NCBI GenBank assembly: GCA_004764695.1
Contig: SMSO01000031.1
Location: 4,077,048-4,141,047, forward strand
Source: Schizochytrium sp. TIO01
Taxonomy: Eukaryota; Sar; Bigyra; Thraustochytrida; Thraustochytriidae
Length of the DNA: 64,000 nucleotides
Reading direction: 5' to 3'
The notes below the pieces were generated by a model, which was given only the letters and a program-made list of their open reading frames with translations, did no database searches and was not told where the DNA came from. Position numbers and translations under genes: made by a program. Of this stretch, positions 31,185 to 40,303 are shown piece by piece. The stretch's first letter is position 1. Each line of letters opens with the position of its first letter.

Positions 31185-34094
31185 CTAAAGCCTGTTCATA
31201 ATAATACTGATAGGGTCGAGGTCCTTGGCGAGTGCAGCATCGAGTTCCGCATCAGTATCCTGCGACATGGACGAAGTCTGTTGTGAACTATTGCTCGTTC
31301 CAGCGCTGTTGATAAGCAAAGCAGCTTCAAGATGTTTCTTGCGCGTCTGAATTTGAAGGATGTTCTCATCTACAGTGTCGCGAGTGACCAATTTAATCAC
31401 AGTGACAGGCTTTGTTTGCCCAATTCGATGACAACGATCTTCTGCCTGGCGATCTGTAGCGTGGCTCCAGTCCAAATCATGAAGAATCACAGTGTCTGCA
31501 GAGGTCAGGTTGATACCCATGCCGCCTGCACGAGTGCTTAGCAAACAAGCAGAAATGGACATGTCTGTGTTATACTTGTCCACAATTGTTTGGCGATCAT
31601 GAATTGCTGTTTGACCATCAAATCGTACAAATAACATGCCCATAGAGTTGAGCATCTCCTCAATCAGATCCAGCAGAGTTGTCCACTGGGAAAAAATGAG
31701 GAAGCGATGGCCATCCTTCTTGAGTTGTGGCAGAAGAGTTTGCAACTGCCTTGCCTTTGCAGAAGTCCACAATGCCTCCTGTGGAAGAATCATTCCGCGG
31801 AGTTCACCATTGCGAGAGCCATACTCCAGTGCTAAAAGGTGAAAATCCCAATCCGAATAATTTTTTATTTCCTTTTCGATCATTCGCACCGTCGCAGCTG
31901 GGCCGAAGGCTTTCACACGGTTTAGGAGATCGACCACCTTGTCAAGAGAACGCGCGACACCGTCTGGACTCTCGTCAGCAGATTTGCCAAAATATTGGCG
32001 TACTAAGAGTGGATGATTGGCAGCTTTGCGAAGCTGAGAAAAAAAGTGGGTAGTCACTGAGTCTAGCTCGCGTGTTCCCCGTTTAGAATTCTTAGCATCC
32101 TCCTTCTTCTGGCGGTAAGACTTAATAATATCCTTATACACCTTGTTTTGTACATCGGGCATTTCAATCAAGCGAATGTCGTCAGTCTTCGGGCTCAATT
32201 GACCAAGAACGTCAGCCTTGAGACGCCGCAAGACAAAAGGCCGCATAGCATCGCGAATCCGACCGATTGAAGTTGACCCTCTGTTATCGGCATCGTTGAA
32301 ATATTCTGCAAGGCGGTCGCTCGATGCGTTAAAAACTTTCGGCATACAGAATGACATCAGTGCAAGAAGCTCTTGCAGATTATTTTGCACGGGGGTTCCA
32401 CTCAGCAGAAGGCGTCGACGTGAAGAAAGACGAACTAGACGCCTATAACGCGCTGAGTTCATGTTCTTCATACCATGAGCCTCGTCATAAATGATGTACT
32501 GGTAAGCAAACTTAGAGAGGAAAGCGCGATCAGCACCTGATGAGTCACGCTCAAAGTAAGTGTAAGTGGTGATGAGGATGTCCACTTCAGGATTCTTGCG
32601 TGCTTTTCTTTCGTAGCGTTGGGCGAGACCAGTGCGTGCTGCTTGAGAACCATGATAGACTTCGACTCGTGCCCACGGGACCCAGCGTTGAACTTCACGG
32701 CGCCAGTTCTCCAGAGTTGAACCCGGTGCGACGACAAGATGGGGTCCTCGAACATCTTGGGTTTTCTTGAGCCATGCAAGGATAGCAATGGCTTGCACAG
32801 TCTTACCCAAGCCCATTTCATCTGCGAGGATACCATTGAGGTTTTGCGAGTAAAGCAGTCTAAGCCAGTTCAGGCCTACTAGCTGATACTCTTTTAGAGA
32901 ATATCCTTCAGGGAAAAGAGCATCAGCAGCTTCACGCGTTACCAGGTCGTCCTTTGTATTTTTGTTCTTACTCTTCGACTTCAGAGCTGCTTCAGGAAGG
33001 TTGATGTCTTGCACACTCTTGGAGAGGCGTTTGGAGATGGCCTCGCAATTATCGAACATAGCTTGCACTTCATTGCTTTCATCTCCACTGCTGGCGTCGC
33101 TGTCAACACCTTGGTCATTGTTATCGTCGTCCTGCTCAATGTCCTCTGAATCTTCTTCGTCAGAAGAAGATGCAGCATCCATTAAGGCCTCTGCGCGGCG
33201 TTCGATCTCGTCTAGTTCATCGTCTCCGGAAATTTCCTCCTCCTTGAGAGCATCCGAATCACTATCGACAATAGCCGAGTCCTCATCATCATCCATGGAT
33301 ACACGTTGGCGCTTAACAGGGTTCTTGACCTGGCCACGCTGCAAGCGCTTAGACTTTGTGCTCTTCTGCGGTTCTCCACCTCCTTTGAGAAGTCCCCGGC
33401 CTCCACGCTGCAACGTCTTTGCACCTGTGCTGGAAGACTTCTTGTAGTTTCCGTCGCTATCGTCATCGCTGCCATCGCTGCTACTACTATCAGAGACGCG
33501 GCTGGCGCCCTTGCGAAGGGTACGCGAAGCGTTTCTCTTTCCTCTAACTAGCTTGCCTTTGCTACCCTTGCGAATAACCTCCACATCACTATCTTCATCC
33601 GATGATGAAAGCATGGTCACATCGAGGGGGTGACTCTCCTTGTGTGTCTTTGGTTTCAGAGCTGTCGATCCTTTCACGAGCTTCTTCTTGGCAGCAATAT
33701 TCTTGCTCACGATCTCAACATCAGAATCTGACGAATCCGAAAATGACATTGTCAAAGCTGAGGTATGTTGAGATTTGTTTTGTGGCTTGATGCCCAAGTC
33801 TTTTGATTCGGTTATGGATTTTTTCTTGTCCTTGTCCACACTCACCCCTTGCGAGTAATCTTCGTCGTTAGCGTGAGCGAAAGTTTTAGTTTGCGTGACT
33901 TGTTGTGAATTCTTATTGAATGGACTAGGGGCCTTGCCAAGAAGCTTGCGTTTTTCTGCCTCGCTGAGTCGGTCTGGCCTTTTCGACACCTCAAACTTGG
34001 AGAAAACGGCTTCAGACACAGCGTTGTCACCCAAACCGACGTGTTGCACAAGGGATGGCGACAGAAAGTACTTGGACTTCTTCTGCGAACTCAT
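31185..34094 (-). CDS. SNF2-family chromatin remodelling ATPase, Fun30/SMARCAD1/ETL1-like
   Basis: A 969-residue nuclear DNA-dependent ATPase. The N-terminal 390 residues are Ser/Asp/Lys-rich and disordered, with two near-identical acidic motifs DSDVEIV (about 123-129) and DSDVEVI (about 168-174) that resemble SUMO-interacting motifs. The helicase core starts at residue 395: GYSLKEYQLVGLNWL, Walker A DEMGLGKT (425-432), DEAH (537-540), SGTPVQNN (565-572). The C-lobe has FLIFSQWTTLLDLIEEML, RAGGMGINL and the arginine-finger motif DRQAEDRCHRIGQ. The stretch MKNMNSARYRRLV after DEAH and the short insert place it nearest Fun30/SMARCAD1, which act in heterochromatin maintenance and DNA-end resection. 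No CUE domains are evident. Divergent with the NCBP3-like gene. Confidence 0.93.
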   Translation of the reverse strand: MSSQKKSKYFLSPSLVQHVGLGDNAVSEAVFSKFEVSKRPDRLSEAEKRKLLGKAPSPFNKNSQQVTQTKTFAHANDEDYSQGVSVDKDKKKSITESKDLGIKPQNKSQHTSALTMSFSDSSDSDVEIVSKNIAAKKKLVKGSTALKPKTHKESHPLDVTMLSSSDEDSDVEVIRKGSKGKLVRGKRNASRTLRKGASRVSDSSSSDGSDDDSDGNYKKSSSTGAKTLQRGGRGLLKGGGEPQKSTKSKRLQRGQVKNPVKRQRVSMDDDEDSAIVDSDSDALKEEEISGDDELDEIERRAEALMDAASSSDEEDSEDIEQDDDNNDQGVDSDASSGDESNEVQAMFDNCEAISKRLSKSVQDINLPEAALKSKSKNKNTKDDLVTREAADALFPEGYSLKEYQLVGLNWLRLLYSQNLNGILADEMGLGKTVQAIAILAWLKKTQDVRGPHLVVAPGSTLENWRREVQRWVPWARVEVYHGSQAARTGLAQRYERKARKNPEVDILITTYTYFERDSSGADRAFLSKFAYQYIIYDEAHGMKNMNSARYRRLVRLSSRRRLLLSGTPVQNNLQELLALMSFCMPKVFNASSDRLAEYFNDADNRGSTSIGRIRDAMRPFVLRRLKADVLGQLSPKTDDIRLIEMPDVQNKVYKDIIKSYRQKKEDAKNSKRGTRELDSVTTHFFSQLRKAANHPLLVRQYFGKSADESPDGVARSLDKVVDLLNRVKAFGPAATVRMIEKEIKNYSDWDFHLLALEYGSRNGELRGMILPQEALWTSAKARQLQTLLPQLKKDGHRFLIFSQWTTLLDLIEEMLNSMGMLFVRFDGQTAIHDRQTIVDKYNTDMSISACLLSTRAGGMGINLTSADTVILHDLDWSHATDRQAEDRCHRIGQTKPVTVIKLVTRDTVDENILQIQTRKKHLEAALLINSAGTSNSSQQTSSMSQDTDAELDAALAKDLDPISIIMNRL

Positions 34095-34786
34095 AAGCCA
34101 GCTCTCAAATCACCAGCCAGGGCCAATCGCGGCCTCTCAGCCTTGAAAATTCTTTGCTCGGGACCCCAAATCGATGTTCTCACGTTCAGACGGAAGCTTC
34201 GATTTGAGGTTTAGTGGACTCAAGCTAACGTGAGGTTTCTTGCGTTCCGCTTTACTAATCAATTCTTTCTTTACTCAGGCCTTCTTGTTTTACCACCAGT
34301 AAATCCTATGTCCGCGCTACCCACTTCTACTCCAATGACGCAGTCGTTAGGTCAACCCTCCATTCTCCACTTGCCATCTTTAAAACCCATTTGGGATACT
34401 GAGCCTACTGTGAGTTATCCTGTATTATGCTCTCTATAGCTCTACTGTAGAGTATACTTGTGGATACTGTGGCCTTCAACGGCCTGCCTTGCAAGTGCAC
34501 TATCCGATCTACAGTGAGGTATACGAGCTATAATTGACTTGAGATTCCTATACCCCACTTTGCTCAAGGCTAAAACCCAGTTTGTTAACCTATAGCTGTA
34601 GCTGTAGGTACCTAGGTACGATATTTTCATCAACAGGAAATATTCCCTCGATGAAGGTGACCTTCGCAAAGCTTGCATCGCACTGACAAATCGGAAAAAA
34701 AGTCGCTCTTGCGCGAGCTCTACTTCTGGTTGGTAAGCTCAGGTTCTCTCAGCTCCGGAGCGACCTCTTCCGACCCTTTCGCGAGG
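34095..34786. promoter_or_regulatory. Divergent promoter region, SNF2 gene / NCBP3-like gene
   Basis: About 690 bp between the two start codons. An upstream in-frame ATG at 34673 would add 38 residues (LYFWLVSSGS...) to the NCBP3-like protein. The ATG at 34787 is preferred, since conserved low-complexity N-terminus begins there and GTAAGC at about 34733 hints at a 5' UTR intron. The promoter role is inferred from position. Confidence 0.4.
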
Positions 34787-36533
34787 ATGGACTTCGACAG
34801 CCTCCTGGCAGCACATCAGGAGCAGTCAGATGCGCCTCCGCAATACGGCGGCGCCCCCGTGGCTGGCCTTGATCGCGCTCTAAGCGCCTCTCGCGACGGT
34901 GGTGGGTACTCTGATGGCGGTGATGGATTTCACTCCGGCCGCAGGGATCACCGTGGTGGGGGGCGCCGTGGCCGCGGCGGCAGGCGACGCAGATACGATA
35001 ATGGCGGCCATGAGCAAGATATGTACGCGTACAACCCTGAAGCTGGCCTTCTGCTTGAGCCAGAGCCTGGTGTTGTAAAGTGTTGCGAGCTGATGGGAGC
35101 ATACCTGAAGTGGGATGAGTCTGCGTGGAGCTCACCAACTGCTGGAGACCTCGTGGTCCAGTTTGAGGCCAAGGCGAAAGACAACATTGTTGTGGCTATG
35201 TCGCCAGAGGCCACTCAGGTCTTCCCCATGTACGAGATCATTGTCGGCGGTTGGAAAGACTCTAAGTCAGCCATCAGACGCGGCGCTCAGGACGCAGAGA
35301 GAGCCCTAAGTGTCAAGCCCAGACTCTGCTCTGAAGCGGAGTACCTTCCGTACTGGGCTATGCTTTGTAAAGGTGTCGTCAGCGTTGGCGTTGGCAACGA
35401 ACCTGGCAAAGGCCTTATTCTCGCGTGGAGAGACCCAGAGCCTATTAATGCGAGATTCGTGTCATTTACAACGTGGGATAATACGACGTTTTATAGAAAC
35501 ATTAGAGTTTCGCAAGTCCAGAGCGGGATGGAGATGGACGATGGTTTTGATGAAGATAACTTCGTGCCAGAGTATATGAGAAAACTGGAGGAGGAACGTA
35601 AGAGACGCCGCGAGAGGGCTGAGAGGTTTGATCAGGTCTACACGGAGCCATCAATGGAAAGCTTGGCAAGAGAAGTGCTTACCCCGCAGGAGTTGGCAGA
35701 GATGAAGGCGAACTCAAGAGATCCTCTTACAAGCAGTGCCGGGAACTGGATTTGTGACCGGATTTGACCCAGAATCTGCTGAGGAAAAGGAGAAGGCGAA
35801 GTTGCGCGCGGAACGATTTGCGGTACCCGGAGCGAAGGAGGAGCTGGAAAACCTGATGAGCAAGGATCGTGAGATTCGAGAGGCGAGGGCTAAGAGATTC
35901 GAGATCCCCGTCATTGAGGATCTGGAGATGATCAAGGGTGTGGTTAGGGATCTTAGTGGACTTCGCGTACCACGTAGGGATCCAGAGGATGATGAGCAGC
36001 TGCGCCCTGAGGCTATTCATATCTATGGCTCATTTGACAATGTTTACTCGTCTGACATTATGCAGTGGTTTGGTGAATACGGGGCGTCACGCATTGAGTG
36101 GTTACACGATTGTGGTGCGAACATTGTCTTCAATGACGAGATTACTGCAAAGCGGGCCATGCGTGGGCTTTCGAGAGATCTTCCGCATGTAGAAGAGTTT
36201 GCTGAGCAGATTGATGAACTTCGTTCGAAAAACTACTACACTGCTCCTTTCCCTCTGCGTGACGATGCTGGTATGCGCTTCTTTTTGATCCGTGTGGCTG
36301 GTGTCTCTGACGTCAAGGCTGACAAGCTCTCGGGATACTGCACAAATATTGGCTACAGCCGACGAGGACGTGGCGGCCGCAGGGGTGGTCCCCGCAGGTC
36401 TTTACCTCCTCGCCCGCCTTCCACCGAAGAAGCTCCTAACATTACTGGTCGCCGGCGTGCTCGTAGTGAGGCTGAAATGGATGACGATGGTGACGATGAT
36501 GATGACGATGACTTCAAGCGTCGCCGCCACTAA
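34787..36533 (+). CDS. NCBP3-like RNA-binding protein with farnesoic-acid-methyltransferase-like domain; frame changes once
   Basis: Predicted nuclear mRNA-export/cap-associated factor of about 581 residues when read across a frame change near 35741. N-terminus: Gly/Arg-rich RGG-type tract (about residues 40-75). Next is a domain resembling Methyltransf_FA/DM9-linked FAMeT modules (NIVVAMSPE, YEIIVGGWKDSKSAIRR, VSVGVGN, ARFVSFTTWDN). A basic helix (YMRKLEEERKRRRERAERF) follows. After the frame change come repeated AERFxVP/AKRFEIP motifs and an NCBP3-like RRM region (EAIHIYGSFDN, IEWLHDCGANIVFNDEITAKRAM). The tail is RG-rich then poly-Asp/RRRH. One extra base in GGG (35740-35742) or a 37-nt GT-AG segment (35736-35772) could explain the change. 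FAMeT and NCBP3 calls are by motif; the fusion is not known to me. Confidence 0.78.
35736..35772 (+). other. Frame-change site or minimal intron in the NCBP3-like gene
   Basis: The first frame ends LTSSAGNWICDRI at 35767. The next frame is open from 35706 and reads TGFVTGFDPESAEE. Skipping one G at GGG (35740-35742) gives a smooth SAGTGFVTG join. Alternatively, removing GTGCCG...GACCCAG (37 nt) also restores frame. The other clear introns in the window are 125-382 nt, so a base-count error is likelier. Confidence 0.6.
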
Positions 36534-37722
36534 AAGTTATGAATTTTGTCCTTAATTACAAAGAGCGAAGCACATTTGTATGCCTCACATCTTCCTTTGC
36601 CTATTTATACATTGAAAACAAAAGAGGCAAACACATTACTTCAGTCATTCACGACGACCCACAGATAAACAATTAAATACTAATAGACACCGATACTTAC
36701 TACGTTCTTTTATTTATGTTTCCTTAATTATGATAACTTACATCGCATAATACCATCTTTAAAAGATCTTATGCTGGAAAAATTGTGTAGTTCCTATGTG
36801 ACCCTTGCATCTTGCTTTGAAGCCTCCTCTTCATTTAGACGGTGTTGATGATTTGTGAGCCGTGCAAGCATTATTATTTACCAAAGAATTATATTATTAT
36901 TATAAAGATATTATTATTATTTAGGTAATTTTATTTTTATAAAAAAGAGGATGTGCTTCGAAAAAGCGTGCTAGCGTGGAAATGAACATCAAAGCAGGAG
37001 AAAAGGCACAAGAAACAAGTGTAGACAACCAAGTAATATATTGGCATGTAAATTCAAGAAAATTTTCGCGTTTACTATCAAGGTCTCTAGATGTTAAGGT
37101 ATTGTTGCAATACGAAAGACTTCCCCACAACAATTTTCGATGAAGCACTAACTTTTAAGTCAGTAATAGTGATGTAAAAAACGGGATGGGAACGAGCAAC
37201 TGTGCGACAAATTAAGAATGGGGTCTCTAACTACTCAAAATTAGAAAGTTAGGTTGTCGCCAACCACCATCGCAGTTTAAGCTTTTGTTTATATGGTGTC
37301 TGTTTTTTGTGTTATCCAATTATTTGTTCGAAAAGCACGCAAGGGTAGCTTAATTATTTAAGGTAGCCGTGACTACAAGCTACATTAATAGCTTGTAGAA
37401 ATGCCAATTTACACAATTACCATGCATCATCCTATCACATACAACGCTTCGAAGCTCTAGGTCAGATCTTTGTTTCGGCCACATGTACTACTTTATGAGA
37501 TTCATACTCTCCCTGTCCTGTACAAGCTCGCTACAGAAAGCCAGCCAAGGAGGAGTTAATGAGCACTTGAACAAAAATCTGCATGAGGGTCCAGAAGCGG
37601 GGAAAGCCAAAGACGAACTTGCAGCAAGCTCAACTTTGCAAAAGGCCACGTGAGCACACCAATTAAGATTTACTCACATACCATGGCTCATCAGTTGCGC
37701 TCAAGCAGAGCAGCAAAACAGC
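36534..37722. other. Intergenic AT-rich region
   Basis: About 1.2 kb between two convergent genes, with ATT-rich runs near 36868-36920. No coding frame of note or motif was recognised. Confidence 0.55.
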
Positions 37723-38739
37723 TTAAGATCGGCGCCGCCGTCTGCGCGTGCGCGGGCCTTCGTTGCTGTTGTTGTTGGACGGTGAGGAGCACTCATCTCG
37801 TTCATTGCTTTGACGAGTTCGCTTGAGTCGCTTCTTGGACGCAGAGCCCTTCCGGTTGGCTACTTCAGCTATAGTGGAAGAGGAAGAATCGCCGCTACTG
37901 CCTTTGTCACCTTCTGTTTTACTGAAAGTACTTGTCAGGTTGGTTTTTGCCCCCTCCATAGACTCGCTTTCAAAAGCTTTTAATCTGTGAACTTCATCAA
38001 AATTTGTGGACATTACATCATCGTTCTCACATTGTTTTTCAACATCCATTGCCGAACTCGAGGAAGAGGCGTTGCCAACATCTTGCGCACGGGCCATCGA
38101 AGACTGCGCCGTCCATACTTTTGCTGCAACTTCGCGAGGCAAATCTTGGAAAAGTGCCTTCTGCTCAATCTCGCCAAAGTAGTTGTGGTTCTCCAAGCTC
38201 TGTGATGCCCCCAAAGACGACGAAGACGATGAAGACGAAGAAGAGGAAGAAGTAGGTCCTTGCAACATAGGTGCAGGAGACGGCATCGCAGATTGCTCGG
38301 CATGCGACTTGCTCACGAGGCGTTGAAGGCGTTTAGCTAGACGTGAAACCGCCGAGCCTGACGCAGAATCTGGACGAGCTCGCTTCCGGGTAGACCTCGC
38401 ATAGATCGTAGCCGTCTGAACCTGCTTGGTGAGACGCCTGACAGCCTCGAGGTCCGTGAGGCCCTCCTCGGCCCTAAGTCGACGCATCTCTCGCATGACA
38501 GTGAGGGCGCGAATGGCGTCTTGTTCGCCGACGCCGTGTCGTTTCATGAGTTTGGTGATCTCAGAAGGGTCCGTGACAGGAACAGCGCCACCAAGACGCT
38601 CCAAAAGTACTCGAACTGCGTAATCTTGAGGAAGCCCACACTTCTCCAGGCGCACAAGCTCAGCCTGCACGGCATCTGAGAACTCCTTCTGGGCTTCCGC
38701 AAGCGCTCGTTCCGCGCCAGATGCAGGGACCCTTGTCAT
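37723..38739 (-). CDS. Uncharacterised basic, Ser-rich, probably nuclear protein (338 residues)
   Basis: No family is recognised. Residues 1-110 are charged and helix-forming, with two similar short blocks: LPQDYAVRVLLERLGG (36-51) and VGEQDAIRALTVMREM (70-85). These recall UBA-like or other small helical bundles but are not assignable. Basic clusters KRARPD (119-124), KRLQRLV and KKRLKRTRQ (302-310), and a C-terminal RTRRRRRR, suggest nuclear localisation. A 13-residue poly-Ser run lies at about 164-175. The middle is low-complexity and Asp/Glu/Ser-rich. It is a clean single frame, and the C-rich codons in the N-terminal third support coding. Its start is only 145 bp from the divergent start at 38885. 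Confidence 0.75.
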   Translation of the reverse strand: MTRVPASGAERALAEAQKEFSDAVQAELVRLEKCGLPQDYAVRVLLERLGGAVPVTDPSEITKLMKRHGVGEQDAIRALTVMREMRRLRAEEGLTDLEAVRRLTKQVQTATIYARSTRKRARPDSASGSAVSRLAKRLQRLVSKSHAEQSAMPSPAPMLQGPTSSSSSSSSSSSSLGASQSLENHNYFGEIEQKALFQDLPREVAAKVWTAQSSMARAQDVGNASSSSSAMDVEKQCENDDVMSTNFDEVHRLKAFESESMEGAKTNLTSTFSKTEGDKGSSGDSSSSTIAEVANRKGSASKKRLKRTRQSNERDECSSPSNNNSNEGPRTRRRRRRS

Positions 38740-38884
38740 TTTGCAAGACCCAAGCTACACTGGTTTATTAGAACCGAAGCGGTTCTTGTGAAGCCTCGAA
38801 GAGTCACGAGAACCTAAGGTTTTCCAGACCTCTTTGCCGCTAAGGTCCACTCGCGAGAGCGCTCTTGTTTCGCTTTAGCGGAAA
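38740..38884. promoter_or_regulatory. Short bidirectional promoter candidate
   Basis: 145 bp lies between opposing ATGs, with AACCGAAGCGGTT near 38770, a short palindrome. A shared promoter is inferred from spacing only. Confidence 0.35.
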
Positions 38885-39527
38885 ATGTCCAAATCTGGCA
38901 AACCCCACACAGCAGGAGCGGCGACGCCACAGTCGGACGCCGTCAAGGGCTTTGTAGGTGGGATGCCGCGAGGTATTCGCACAAGTAAACCCCTTTTACG
39001 AGGCCACCGCGCCCGCACTAGCCGGGCCTGAGCTCCTCGGGATGCGTGTCTGCCGCCACCGAAGCCAGCCTCTTAGCTATCTAGCACCCAGAGAGGCTGC
39101 TGCTTTAACCTACTTGCGATCTCTATTCTCTATTGTAGCAGTATACATAACTCACTTCGACAAAATAAACTCTACTTCAACAGCCCTTACTCTACTTTGA
39201 GCAGCTGCCTCCTGTAGAAAGTGCAGTTTGTTTTAAAGTTGTATAACTAATAATGTGCCTGAGATAACCCACTTAAGAGGCGTATAAACCACTTGCAACT
39301 ACAGTAGACTATACCGCTTTAGCTCACTTAAGCGGCGGACCTTCTTTCCTCGCCTTTCTTTCCTTTCTACTCTCAGAGACGCTCTGGAAGAACAGATGAA
39401 GAGAAAACACCTGAAGGGCGAGGTTCCGGAACCCAGCAGGCAGCACGAGGCGGCGACTCTGGGCTGGCGCCGGGGCCTGCCATTCGTTTCTAGGCTCTCG
39501 TCACCCCAGCAAAATCGAGAAGCCTAG
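38885..39527 (+). CDS. Candidate small two-exon gene of unknown function
   Basis: An ATG at 38885 (A at -3) opens a frame of GC-rich codons that runs only 48 codons. Joining 38885-38972 (donor GAG|GTATTC) to 39379-39527 gives about 78 residues, MSKSGKPHTAGAA... then ALEEQMKRKHLKGEVPEP... to a TAG. The acceptor lies behind a long pyrimidine tract (39341-39374) ending CTCTCAG, the best-looking 3' splice site in the window. Other donors (38954, 38985) and the alternative acceptor at 39376 give a different second-exon frame (RRSGRTDEEK...), so the exact model is unresolved. No family was recognised. Confidence 0.3.
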
Positions 39528-40303
39528 CTAGAATTGCTGAAAGAACAAAATAAAAATTATACTCTACTAGGTTGCTACTATTATACTTTTTTAATTTAAA
39601 ATATAGGACAAATCTATAAAGCGTTGCACAAAACAGCCAGACTTTAGAACGTTCTTGGAGAGTTCTCAAATGGTTCTGAGGGCGCCATGTGAGATGTGAG
39701 ATGCAAGCAAGCGCCATAACGGTGACAGCCTTCGTAGGATTGACGCGCAAGTGCTCAAGATATGCGCTTTGGCTGCCTGTGGAAAAGGCCAAGCATCATT
39801 TGCACAAGGTCCTGCTTGCTTACATGCAGGGAATTATTTGGCCACTCAGCATTTTGGTAACGAAACCCACCAAGCCAAATTATGGGATTGCTTGGTCTTC
39901 TACGACAAGATGGCTTTCACGCTGCCAGCAGATCGATTCCTAGTTGAGAAGAAGTGAGCCAAAAAGAGCAGTGCTGGGTTTCATGTTCCTCTGACGACGG
40001 ACAAAGACGCTCGCCTTGGAGGCGGCATGTGCTGTACTGAAATCCTGAAAATAGATGCACGAAATATCGACTTGAAGAGTACTGTTTTGGGGTACTACTA
40101 CAGACTACGGAGAGGGAGGGAGGGACCCGGGTACGTACTGAGGTGAAAGGAGTTTTGGAGGACAAAAACTCGAGAGCGTTTATAAGTAGGTAAACACAAC
40201 GTAAATTTTGCTTTTCCGAGGACCCTGTGTTGGACACGAGCCACGCACTTGACCCCTAAGGCAACTGCACAAACTTTCTCGAGCTTTTCAAGAAGTAAGT
40301 AGG
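39528..40303. other. Intergenic region
   Basis: Only short frames are seen. One + strand frame, 39751-39957, reads protein-like (HQAKLWDCLVFYDKM) but has no clear homologue or start and overlaps a minus-strand frame of equal length. It may be a gene remnant. No firm feature. Confidence 0.4.

Noticed and set aside
39751-39957. 68-residue frame that reads protein-like
   Set aside because: No clear start, no homologue recognised, and an opposite-strand frame of equal quality overlaps.
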